Source: AR5 sp041497115
Lineage (GTDB): Bacteria > Methylomirabilota > Methylomirabilia > Rokubacteriales > CSP1-6
Length of the DNA stretch: 6,065 nucleotides
NCBI GenBank assembly: GCA_041497115.1
Contig: JBGQFW010000169.1
Coordinates: forward strand, 1-6,065
Reading direction: 5' to 3'
The position numbers and the translations under genes were made by a program. The notes beneath the pieces were generated by a model. It was given only the letters and a program-made list of their open reading frames with translations. It searched no databases and was not told the DNA's origin. Shown here piece after piece: positions 1-5,763 of the stretch; position 1 is the first letter of the stretch, and every line of letters begins with the position of its first letter.

Positions 1-758
1 ACGGTGCCGAGGCGGGTGTAGGTGGCGCGCACGGTGTCGCCGGCCTTCGGGCGCAGGAGCTTGGACACCGAGCCGGTCATGACGATGTCGCCCGCGCGCA
101 GGCCGAGCCCGCGCGCGCCCAGGTGGTTCGCCACCCACGCCAGCGAGTTGAGCGGGTTGCCCATCACCTCGGCGGCGGTGTTGGTCGCGACGATCGCGCC
201 GCTCTGCTCGTACACGAGCCCCTCCAGCGCCAGGTCCAGGCCGGTGATCGGGGTGAGCGCGCCGCCCAGCACGACGGCCACCGCGAAGACGCCCTCGGCG
301 ATGACGTCGGTGCCGGCGGCCTTGCCGCTGTAGCGGAAGTCCACCAGCTCCAGCGCCGGCAGCGCGCCCTCGACAGCGGTGGCCGCGCGCGCCGGGGTCA
401 CGCCGGGGCCGGCCAGCTCGCGCCGCATGACGAACGCCACCTCGGCCTCGACGGCCAGCGCGCTGAACCGCGCGACCGGCACCTCGGCGCCGCTGGCCAG
501 CACCCCCGAGGCGAGCAGGAACGCGCAGCCGGGCTCGGCCAGCTGGTTGGCCTCCTGGGCCGCGCGGTTGGTGAACGCCGCCTTCCAGCCGGCCAGCCGC
601 TCGCCGCGGGCCAGCAGCGCCTCGCGCAGCTGATCTTGAAGGCGATACGCCTCGGCCAGCTCCAGCCGCCGTCCGTGCTCGCTGGGCGGCTCGTGGGTGC
701 GCCCGCCCGCGCGGGCGGCGATGAACTGCTCGATCAGGGCGCGGTCGTCGGTGGCCAC
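1..758 (-). CDS. 2-keto-4-pentenoate hydratase family protein (MhpD/HpcG-like), 3' end cut by window edge
   Basis: This is a cytoplasmic enzyme of the MhpD/HpcG/4-oxalocrotonate decarboxylase superfamily. Family members add water to, or decarboxylate, unsaturated 2-keto acids from the lower meta-cleavage pathway, using a divalent metal. It reads 252 codons from a GTG at 758 with no stop before the edge; family members are about 260 residues, so only a few C-terminal residues are missing. K59 lies in a GWK motif. E104 and E106 lie in VEAEVAF, and E137 in PALELVD. These match the lysine and the three metal-binding glutamates of E. coli-type hydratases in spacing. The C-terminal part shows the expected GDIVMTGS and GDTVRATY blocks. 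The segment usually reading P-D-F-G is P-G-C-A here (76-79). GTG is chosen because the nearer ATG (769-767) meets a stop after 11 codons and AAAGGA lies 10 nt upstream of the GTG. It follows the CPBP gene by 7 nt, so it is co-transcribed. The exact substrate is unknown. Confidence 0.88.
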   Translation of the reverse strand, partial: MATDDRALIEQFIAARAGGRTHEPPSEHGRRLELAEAYRLQDQLREALLARGERLAGWKAAFTNRAAQEANQLAEPGCAFLLASGVLASGAEVPVARFSALAVEAEVAFVMRRELAGPGVTPARAATAVEGALPALELVDFRYSGKAAGTDVIAEGVFAVAVVLGGALTPITGLDLALEGLVYEQSGAIVATNTAAEVMGNPLNSLAWVANHLGARGLGLRAGDIVMTGSVSKLLRPKAGDTVRATYTRLGT

Positions 759-765
759 TGAGGGC

Positions 766-1575
766 TCATCCTTTCACCGGCGCCGGGGCCGAGCGGCGCA
801 GCCAGAGCACGCAGCCGAGGAACACGGCGCCGGCCACCGCCGCCGCGACGAGATTGGCGTCGCGGCCCACCACCGTCACGCCGAGCGCGGTCTGCAGCGT
901 GTAGACGACGTTGTTGACGACGTGGCAGGCGATGGCGGGCAGCGTGCTGCCGGTGAGCGCCGCCACGAAGCCCAGGTAGACGCCGAGCGCCAGCGCCAGC
1001 ACCGTGTGGACGGACGAGACGTCCACGTGCAGGGCGGCGAACGACGCGCTCGTCGCCACCACCGCCGCCGCCGGCGGCCAGTGCTCGGCCAGGCGCGACT
1101 GCATGTAGCCGCGGAAGAAGATCTCCTCGGCGGCGCCCGCCACCACGCCCAGCACGAGGACCGCGGCGAAGAGATCGGGGCCGGCCGTGCCCTCGAGCAC
1201 GCGACGGATGAGCCGCAGCGAGCCGCGCGTGTCCGCGCCCGACAGGACGGTGATCGAGTCGAGGACCTGACCAAGCGCCAGCAGCCCGACGACGGCGGCG
1301 AACAGCGTCGAGCCGGTCTCCCAGCCGGGCAGCAGCCGGAAGCGCGCCGGCTCGAGCGGACGCACGACCAGCGCCAGCGTGAGCAGCAGGCCGGCCGACG
1401 CCGCCAGGCTGGCGCCGAGCAACCCGGGCAGCGTCCGCACCAGCGTGGGCTCCGGCACGTCGGGATAGGCGGCGCGCAGCACCTCGAGGGCCACGCCGGT
1501 GGTGGCGAAGATGCCCGCCACCGCGGCGAAGTACGTCGCGAACACGTGCCAGGCGCGCGTCGGCCGCTCGTCCAT
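766..1575 (-). CDS. CPBP family intramembrane glutamic endopeptidase (CAAX protease/Abi type)
   Basis: A 269-residue integral membrane protein of the CPBP (CAAX protease and bacteriocin-processing, Abi) family, related to Rce1-type proteases. The family signature is complete: EEIFFRG at 150-156 gives the catalytic glutamate pair and R155, SFAALH ends at H183, and HVVNN gives H218 with N222. Hydrophobic stretches at about 11-32, 50-71, 90-110, 134-149, 166-184, 190-210 and 240-258 suggest seven or so membrane segments, as usual for the family. The ATG at 1575 shares one base with the TGA of the amidase (TGATG), a classical coupled junction. An in-frame ATG at 1602 would add nine residues and has an AGG upstream, so the start is ambiguous. 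In bacteria such proteins process peptides or regulators, or give bacteriocin self-immunity; the target here is unknown. Its place between two soluble catabolic enzymes is odd. The open frame runs on upstream through the amidase gene, but that part has no protein-like character. Confidence 0.9.
   Translation of the reverse strand: MDERPTRAWHVFATYFAAVAGIFATTGVALEVLRAAYPDVPEPTLVRTLPGLLGASLAASAGLLLTLALVVRPLEPARFRLLPGWETGSTLFAAVVGLLALGQVLDSITVLSGADTRGSLRLIRRVLEGTAGPDLFAAVLVLGVVAGAAEEIFFRGYMQSRLAEHWPPAAAVVATSASFAALHVDVSSVHTVLALALGVYLGFVAALTGSTLPAIACHVVNNVVYTLQTALGVTVVGRDANLVAAAVAGAVFLGCVLWLRRSAPAPVKG
769..774 (-). promoter_or_regulatory. Ribosome binding site of the hydratase gene, overlapping the end of the CPBP gene
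   Basis: AAAGGA on the minus strand lies 10 nt before the GTG at 758, within the last codons of the preceding gene and next to its TGA stop. It supports the GTG start and suggests that translation of the hydratase is coupled to termination of the protease gene. Confidence 0.55.
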
Positions 1576-2975
1576 CACAGGGACGGGCGGCGCGCCCGCC
1601 ATCCGGCCGCCTGCTCCCAGGCGTGGCCGAGCCGGAGCACGGTCGCCTCGTCGAACGGCCGGCCGGTGATCGACAGCCCGAGCGGGCGGCCGTCGGCCGC
1701 GACGCCGGCCGGCACCGCCAGCACCGGGAGGCCGAGGCCGTTGAACGGCCGCGTGAGCCGCGAGAAATGCCCCATGCGGCGCACGATCTCCTCGACCGGC
1801 GGCGCCGTCACCGCCGCCAGCGCCGGCGCCGGCTCGGGGATCGTGGGCGTGAGGATCGCGTCGGCGTCGGCGAACACCTCGGCGATGAACTGGCGCGCCA
1901 GCCGCGCGCGCAGCCGCCCCGCCTGCAGATAATCGTGCGCGGAGATGTGGAAGCCGATCTCCAGCCGCGCGCGCACCGCGGCGCCCAGCTCGTGGGGCCG
2001 CTCGCGGGCGACGCGCGCGTGGATCGTCGAGGCCTCCGCCCGGGCCAGGATGTTGCAGACGTCCACGAGCGGCGCCGGGTCGGGCAGCCGCAGCGGCTGC
2101 ACGCGGGCGCCGAGCGACTCGAGCGCGCGCGCCGCCGCCTCGACCGCCGCCCGCACCTCGGGGGTCACGCGGTCGAAGTAGTAGTTCTCCGGCAGCGCCA
2201 GCCGCAGCCCGCGCACCGGCGCCTCCAGCGTCGCCGACGGCGCGCCGACCGGCCGCGCGCTCGACGTCGCGTCGCGCGGGTCGTGGCCGGCGATCACCTC
2301 CAGCATCAGCGCGGCGTCGCGCACGCTGCGCGTCATCGGCCCCAGATGGTCGAGCGACCACGAGAGCGCCATCGCGCCCGCCCGGCTCACCCGCCCGTAG
2401 GTGGGCTTGAGGCCGACGATGCCGCAGCACGCGGCGGGCAGCCGGATGGAGCCGCCGGTGTCGGAGCCCAGCGCGCCGAACGCGAGGCCGGCCGCCACCG
2501 CCGCCCCCGAGCCGCTCGACGAGCCGCCGGCGACGTGGCCCGCCTTCCACGGGTTGTCCACGTCGCCGTGGTGGGGGTTGTCGCCGAAGGGGCCGAGCGC
2601 CAGCTCGCTCATGTTGAGCTTGCCGAGCGTCACCGCGCCGGCGGCGTCCAGCCGCGCGACGGCCGTGCAGGCGAGGTCGCCCGTGAAGTACTCCGGCGTC
2701 CGCGTGCCGCACGACGTCGGCAGCCCGGGCACGTGGCAGAGGTCCTTGTAGGCGAGCGGCACGCCGTGCAGCGGGCCGCGGCGGCGGCCGGCGGCGAGGT
2801 CGGCGTCCAGCGCGCGCGCCCGCGCGCGCGCCCCGTCGGCGTCCACGGTGATGAAGGCGCGCAGGCGGCCGTCGAGCCGGGCGATGCGCGCCAGGCACCC
2901 CTCGGTGGCCTCCAGCGAGGAGAGCTTGCCGGCGGCGATGGCGGCGGCCGCCTCGGTCAGCGTGAGGTCAGTCAC
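1575..2975 (-). CDS. Amidase-signature family hydrolase (GatA-like fold)
   Basis: A 466-residue cytoplasmic amidase of the amidase-signature family, the usual full length. These enzymes hydrolyse a carboxamide to acid and ammonia with a Ser-cisSer-Lys triad. K77 lies in LAYKDL, the cis-Ser is S152 in the GGSSSGSG block (150-157), and the nucleophile is S176 in SDTGGSIRLP. The intervals K to cis-Ser (75) and cis-Ser to Ser (24) equal those of fatty acid amide hydrolase. GLKPTYGRVSR (188-198) and SLDHLGPMTRS continue the family pattern. Automatic annotation would probably say Asp/Glu-tRNA amidotransferase subunit A, but no gatB or recognisable gatC lies nearby, so a catabolic or detoxifying amidase is likelier. 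The start is GTG (2975), inside the end of a 50-codon gene (8-nt overlap), with GGAGG 12 nt upstream (2988-2992). The stop overlaps the start of the CPBP gene. The substrate cannot be told from sequence. Confidence 0.92.
   Translation of the reverse strand: MTDLTLTEAAAAIAAGKLSSLEATEGCLARIARLDGRLRAFITVDADGARARARALDADLAAGRRRGPLHGVPLAYKDLCHVPGLPTSCGTRTPEYFTGDLACTAVARLDAAGAVTLGKLNMSELALGPFGDNPHHGDVDNPWKAGHVAGGSSSGSGAAVAAGLAFGALGSDTGGSIRLPAACCGIVGLKPTYGRVSRAGAMALSWSLDHLGPMTRSVRDAALMLEVIAGHDPRDATSSARPVGAPSATLEAPVRGLRLALPENYYFDRVTPEVRAAVEAAARALESLGARVQPLRLPDPAPLVDVCNILARAEASTIHARVARERPHELGAAVRARLEIGFHISAHDYLQAGRLRARLARQFIAEVFADADAILTPTIPEPAPALAAVTAPPVEEIVRRMGHFSRLTRPFNGLGLPVLAVPAGVAADGRPLGLSITGRPFDEATVLRLGHAWEQAAGWRARRPSL
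2811..2831. repeat. Alternating CG dinucleotide tract inside the amidase gene
   Basis: A run of four CG units, one CC, then five CG units and a C. On the minus strand it encodes the alternating Ala-Arg stretch around residues 49-55 of the amidase (GARARARA), in the N-terminal helical part. The purine-pyrimidine alternation is of the kind that can adopt Z-form DNA or slip in replication. Here the reading frame is intact. Confidence 0.5.
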
Positions 2976-3120
2976 GCGGGGCGCCCGCCTCCAGGGCCGC
3001 GGCGAAGTTGGACGGCTCCTCGGCGAGGGCGAGGTCGCCGGCCGCCCGCTCGATGGCGCCCGCCAGCGCGGCGACCTCGGACTGCACCTGCCGCTCGGCC
3101 GCGCGCTCGGAATCGCTCAT
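2968..3120 (-). CDS. Small hypothetical protein (50 residues) coupled to the amidase
   Basis: I do not recognise this protein. It runs from an ATG at 3120 to a TGA at 2970-2968 and overlaps the amidase start by 8 nt. The sequence is acidic and predicted helical: MSDSERAAERQ, then an Ala/Glu-rich amphipathic middle (about 12-32), then LALAEEPSNFAAALEAG near the C-terminus. There is no signal peptide, membrane segment or Cys. Small helical proteins encoded next to amidase-signature enzymes include GatC and AtzG, which wrap around the amidase; a similar accessory role is possible but rests on context only, as I see no clear GatC or AtzG motif. An upstream in-frame start at 3183 would add a Gly/Pro/Arg-rich stretch translated through a strong hairpin, so the ATG at 3120 is preferred. 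It has no Shine-Dalgarno; a TAGAAT hexamer lies 10 nt upstream, which would fit a nearly leaderless mRNA. Confidence 0.6.
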   Translation of the reverse strand: MSDSERAAERQVQSEVAALAGAIERAAGDLALAEEPSNFAAALEAGAPRD

Positions 3121-3130
3121 GTCTGGACGA

Positions 3131-3136
3131 ATTCTA
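3131..3136 (-). promoter_or_regulatory. Possible -10 element (TAGAAT) for the small ORF-amidase-CPBP-hydratase operon
   Basis: TAGAAT on the minus strand sits 10 nt before the ATG at 3120, in an AT-richer patch directly after the hairpin that closes the previous unit. No convincing -35 hexamer can be placed, because that position falls within the hairpin. A start site about 7 nt downstream would leave a leader of only a few bases, which fits the absence of a Shine-Dalgarno. This is inference from position and sequence only. Confidence 0.35.
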
Positions 3137-3146
3137 GCACCGCGCC

Positions 3147-3179
3147 CCGGCGGGCCGGGCGCGCGACCCGGCCCGCCGG
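3147..3179 (-). terminator. Strong GC hairpin after the HhH protein gene, probable terminator
   Basis: Two 13-base arms, CCGGCGGGCCGGG (3147-3159) and CCCGGCCCGCCGG (3167-3179), pair perfectly around a 7-nt loop. The hairpin begins 7 nt past the stop codon of the HhH gene on the minus strand. No U-tract follows, so it is not a textbook intrinsic terminator. It may act as a U-less terminator or as a 3'-end stabiliser, and it separates the MetE-core/HhH unit from the amidase operon. Confidence 0.6.
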
Positions 3180-3186
3180 CCATCGG

Positions 3187-3549
3187 CTACTTCTTCTTGC
3201 TGCTCGTGTCGGACTTGCCGGCAGTGCTCTGCTTGGCGATCACGTGTTCCTTGATCTTCTCGTACGTCGCCGGCGGGATGATCTTCTTGCGCACCAGCTC
3301 GTCCTTGCGGGCGTAGGGCCGGTTCTCGACGATCTTCTTCGCGTAGGCGTCGCCGATGCCCGGCAGCTCCTTGAGGTCGCTCTCCGAGGCGCTGTTGAGG
3401 TCGAGCAACGCCTTCTTGGTCTCCGGCTTCGTCTCGGGCTTAGCGGCGGGCTTGGTCGTCGCCGGCTTGCTCTGGGCCAGCGCGGGCGGCGCCGCACCGG
3501 CGGCGAGGGCGAGGACGGCGGCGACGACGAGGGCAAGGAGGCGGTTCAT
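3187..3549 (-). CDS. Exported helix-hairpin-helix (ComEA-like) protein
   Basis: A 120-residue protein with a signal peptide and one ComEA-type helix-hairpin-helix region. Residues 1-25 form a classical signal peptide: NR at the start, a hydrophobic core LLALVVAAVLALAAGAA, and a likely cut after ALA (25). A Lys/Pro/Thr-rich linker follows, with KPET twice (37-44). The domain spans about 48-106. DLNSASESDLKELPGIG (50-66) is the conserved first helix and hairpin. A weaker second motif lies around DELVRKKIIPPATYEKIKEHV. The tail is Lys-rich and ends KKK. HhH motifs bind the DNA backbone without sequence preference; ComEA proteins bind incoming DNA in the periplasm during natural transformation. 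Small family members like this one are widespread and mostly unstudied, so a role in DNA uptake is inference. AGGAG (3555-3559) lies 5 nt before the ATG, the best ribosome binding site in the window. It follows the MetE-like gene by 27 nt and may be co-transcribed with it. No other competence gene is visible. Confidence 0.9.
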   Translation of the reverse strand: MNRLLALVVAAVLALAAGAAPPALAQSKPATTKPAAKPETKPETKKALLDLNSASESDLKELPGIGDAYAKKIVENRPYARKDELVRKKIIPPATYEKIKEHVIAKQSTAGKSDTSSKKK

Positions 3550-3576
3550 GGGTTCTCCTCTCGTGGGGTGTGGGTG

Positions 3577-4683
3577 TCACGTCCAGATGCGGGCGGCGGT
3601 CTCGACGACCAGGCGGAGCTTGGCCTCCTGGTCGGCGGGTGTCAACGGGTTGCCGGGCGCGGTCGAGGCGAAGCCGCACTGCGGGCTCAGCGCCAGCCGC
3701 TCGAGCGGCACCCGGCGGCTCGCCTCGTCCACCCGCGCGCGCAGCGTGTCGGGCGACTCCAGCGCCGGCGTCTTCGTGGACACCAGCCCGAGCACCACCC
3801 GCCGGCTGCGCGGCAGGAAGCGCAGCGGCTCGAAGGAGCCGGCCCGCGGCGAGTCGTACTCGAGGAAGAACGCGTCCACGGCGAGGCCGCCGAAGATGCG
3901 CTCGGCGACCGCGTCGTAGCCCCCCTCGCCCATCCACTTGCCCTGGTTGTTGCCGCGGCAGAGATGGATGCCGACCGTCAGGCCGGCGGGCCGCCCGGCC
4001 AGCGCCGCGTTGACGAGCCGCACGTAGCGCTCGACCAGCGCGTCGGGATCCCAGCCGCGCGCCTGCCACCGCGCGCGGTGCGCCGGATCGCAGAGTAGCG
4101 GCAGCGACACGTCGTCGAGCTGCACGTAGGTGGCGCCGAGCGCCGCCAGCGCGGCCAGCTCCTGCCGGTAGACGCGCACGACGTCGTCGAAGAAGGCGTC
4201 GAGGTCGGGATAGGCCTTGTCGGAGACGCCCTCGCGCCAGCGGAAGGCGTGCTGCGAGCATGGGCTCGGCAGCGTGACCTTGATCGTGCGGTGGGTCAGC
4301 GTCGCCAGGTAGCGGTACTCGTCGGTCGCGATGCCGCGCAGGCGGCGCAGCCGGCCGGTGACGACCGGGGTCATGTAGCGCAGGCGCCGGCCGTCGGCGC
4401 CCTGGAACTCGAGCTCGGCCTCCATCTCGGTGAACCCCGAGACGGCGGCGGGAAAGTGGCCGAAGTAGATGATGCGCCGGTACTCGCCGTCGGTGACCGA
4501 CAGCAGCCCGATCCGCTCCTGCAGCGCGACTGCCTGGCCGATCCAGCGGTCCTCCATCGCGCGCAGCGCCTCGGCCGCCAGCGTGCCGTCGTCGAAGGCC
4601 CGGCGCGCCGTCAGCAGCTCCGGCGGGCGCAGGAGGCTGCCGATGTGCTCGGCTCTGAACGGGGGGACGGATCGCGGCGGCAC
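3577..4683 (-). CDS. Cobalamin-independent methionine synthase catalytic-domain protein (MetE-core, YxjG/YxjH-like)
   Basis: A cytoplasmic zinc methyltransferase equal to the C-terminal catalytic half of MetE, about 368 residues from the chosen GTG, the size of Bacillus YxjG/YxjH. The MetE N-terminal domain is absent. All four zinc ligands are present (numbering from GTG): H240 and C242 in GIHLCRGN, E275 in FFLEYDSPR, and C336 in LSPQCGFAS; the E-to-C interval of 61 equals that of E. coli MetE. FRAEHIGSLLRP (9-20) and VTDGEYRR match the family N-terminal half, and VQLDDVSLP lies on the substrate face. It should transfer a methyl group to a thiol such as homocysteine. Core-only members often do not use methyltetrahydrofolate polyglutamate, so the donor is open. 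A TTG at 4719 would add 12 Pro-rich residues. GTG at 4683 is preferred because it gives the family's usual N-terminus and leaves room for a promoter, but neither start has an ideal ribosome binding site. No S-box riboswitch fits in the short upstream gap. Confidence 0.87.
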   Translation of the reverse strand: MPPRSVPPFRAEHIGSLLRPPELLTARRAFDDGTLAAEALRAMEDRWIGQAVALQERIGLLSVTDGEYRRIIYFGHFPAAVSGFTEMEAELEFQGADGRRLRYMTPVVTGRLRRLRGIATDEYRYLATLTHRTIKVTLPSPCSQHAFRWREGVSDKAYPDLDAFFDDVVRVYRQELAALAALGATYVQLDDVSLPLLCDPAHRARWQARGWDPDALVERYVRLVNAALAGRPAGLTVGIHLCRGNNQGKWMGEGGYDAVAERIFGGLAVDAFFLEYDSPRAGSFEPLRFLPRSRRVVLGLVSTKTPALESPDTLRARVDEASRRVPLERLALSPQCGFASTAPGNPLTPADQEAKLRLVVETAARIWT

Positions 4684-4724
4684 CGCCGGCAGGATACCGC
4701 CCCTCGGCGACGGGTCCAAGCGAT

Positions 4725-4735
4725 GCGATAATCGC
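4725..4735. promoter_or_regulatory. Symmetric -10-like element between the divergent MetE-core and galE genes
   Basis: GCGATAATCGC is a perfect palindrome about a central A. Read rightward it contains GATAAT (4727-4732), ending 10 nt before the galE ATG; read leftward it contains GATTAT (4733-4728), 44 nt before the GTG of the MetE-core gene. Symmetric -10 elements are known to be able to drive transcription both ways. No good -35 hexamer is visible for either direction. It could instead be a small operator. Confidence 0.4.
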
Positions 4736-4742
4736 GCCGCCC

Positions 4743-5717
4743 ATGCGCGTGCTCGTGACCGGAGGCGCCGGGTACATCGGCAGCGTCGTCGCGGAGGTGT
4801 TGCTGGCCCGCGGCCACGCGGTCAGCGTCTACGACGATCTCTCCGAGGGGCACCGCGACGCCGTCCCCGAGGGCGCGCGGCTGCTCGAGGGCGACCTGCT
4901 CGATCGCGCGCGGCTCGCCGCCGCGCTGGCCGAGGCGCGGCCGGAAGCGGTCGTGCACATGGCCGCCGTCTGCCAGGTGGGCGAGTCGGTGGCCGACCCG
5001 GCGAAGTACTACCGCGTCAACGTCGCGGGCGGGCTGGCCCTGCTGGACGCCATGCGCGAGGCGCGCGTCGGCCGGCTCGTCTTCTCCTCCACCGCGGCGG
5101 TGTACGGCGAGCCCGTGCGTCAGCCGATCGACGAGGACGAGCCGGCGGCGCCGAGCAATCCGTACGGCGAGAGCAAGCTGGCCTTCGAGCGCGCGCTCGC
5201 CTGGTACGCCGGCGCCTACGGCCTGCGCGCGGTCTCGCTGCGCTACTTCAACGCGGCGGGCGCCTCCGCCCGCGCGGGCGAGCGCCACGACCCCGAGAGC
5301 CATCTGATCCCGCTGGTCCTGCAGGCAGCGGCGGGCCGCCGGCCCGGGGTGACGATCCACGGCGACGACTACGCCACCCGCGACGGCACCTGCCTGCGCG
5401 ACTACGTCCACGTGCTCGACCTCGCCGAGGCCCACGTGCTGGCGCTGGGCGCCCTTGCCGACGGCGCGCCGAGTGCAAGCTACAACCTCGGCTGCGGCGG
5501 CGACGGCTTCACCGTGCGCGAGGTCATCGACACCGCACGCCACGTGACCGGCCGCCCGATCGGCGTCACGATCGGCCCGCGCCGCCCCGGCGACCCCCCC
5601 ACACTCGTCGCCGCCTCCACCCGCATCCGCCGCGCCCTCGGCTGGACCCCCCGCCACCCCGACCTCCCCGCCATCATCGCCTCCGCCTGGCGCTTCCTGC
5701 AGTCCCGCCCCGAGTAG
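4743..5717 (+). CDS. galE: UDP-glucose 4-epimerase
   Basis: A 324-residue cytoplasmic extended short-chain dehydrogenase that interconverts UDP-glucose and UDP-galactose with tightly bound NAD, feeding galactose into surface polysaccharides and the Leloir pathway. The Rossmann motif GGAGYIG is at 7-13, and the DD at 31-32 after the second strand marks NAD binding. S116 in FSSTAAVYG, with Y141 and K145 in NPYGESK, forms the catalytic triad with the same Ser-to-Tyr interval as the E. coli enzyme. LRYFNAAGA (166-174), the HLIP block (187-190) and CLRDYVHV (217-224) are GalE landmarks, so galE is likelier than a general NDP-sugar epimerase, although specificity for UDP-GlcNAc or pentose sugars cannot be excluded. 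The length is slightly short of E. coli's 338. The segment after the HxAA motif reads VCQVGES instead of the common YKAVGES. There is no Shine-Dalgarno; the ATG lies 10 nt after GATAAT, suggesting a nearly leaderless mRNA. The last 45 or so codons are almost all C-ending, unlike the front of the gene. Confidence 0.93.
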   Translation: MRVLVTGGAGYIGSVVAEVLLARGHAVSVYDDLSEGHRDAVPEGARLLEGDLLDRARLAAALAEARPEAVVHMAAVCQVGESVADPAKYYRVNVAGGLALLDAMREARVGRLVFSSTAAVYGEPVRQPIDEDEPAAPSNPYGESKLAFERALAWYAGAYGLRAVSLRYFNAAGASARAGERHDPESHLIPLVLQAAAGRRPGVTIHGDDYATRDGTCLRDYVHVLDLAEAHVLALGALADGAPSASYNLGCGGDGFTVREVIDTARHVTGRPIGVTIGPRRPGDPPTLVAASTRIRRALGWTPRHPDLPAIIASAWRFLQSRPE

Positions 5718-5763
5718 CAAGCGCGCCCCCGACCTTCAGCAGGACGTCCGCCATCATATGCCG

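Noticed and set aside
697..1932. Plus-strand open frame of 411 codons opposite the hydratase, CPBP and amidase genes.
   Set aside because: It crosses three real genes on the other strand and its translation has only biased composition.
1576..2898. Long minus-strand open frame continuing upstream of the CPBP gene through the amidase region.
   Set aside because: The amidase in the overlapping frame has all catalytic residues and full family length, while the extension is Arg/Ala/Gly-rich low-complexity sequence; stop-free frames are expected at this GC content.
1575..2975. Calling the amidase gatA of the tRNA amidotransferase.
   Set aside because: The fold and triad match but no gatB or recognisable gatC is adjacent, and the neighbours are a protease and a hydratase, so the symbol is not justified.
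1623..3137. A 504-codon plus-strand open frame opposite the amidase.
   Set aside because: It is Arg/His/Gln/Ala-rich with no recognisable domain and lies antisense to a clear enzyme; it is a GC-driven shadow.
3121..3183. N-terminal extension of the small ORF from an in-frame ATG at 3183.
   Set aside because: It would translate through the perfect hairpin and gives a Gly/Pro/Arg-rich stretch typical of non-coding GC-rich DNA.
3440..4777. A 445-codon minus-strand frame overlapping the MetE-core and HhH genes.
   Set aside because: Its Ala/Arg/Gly-rich translation has no motif, whereas the overlapping frame carries the complete MetE zinc site.
4611..5720. A minus-strand frame of 369 codons opposite galE.
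   Set aside because: It is antisense to a fully conserved GalE; the translation is biased and without domains.
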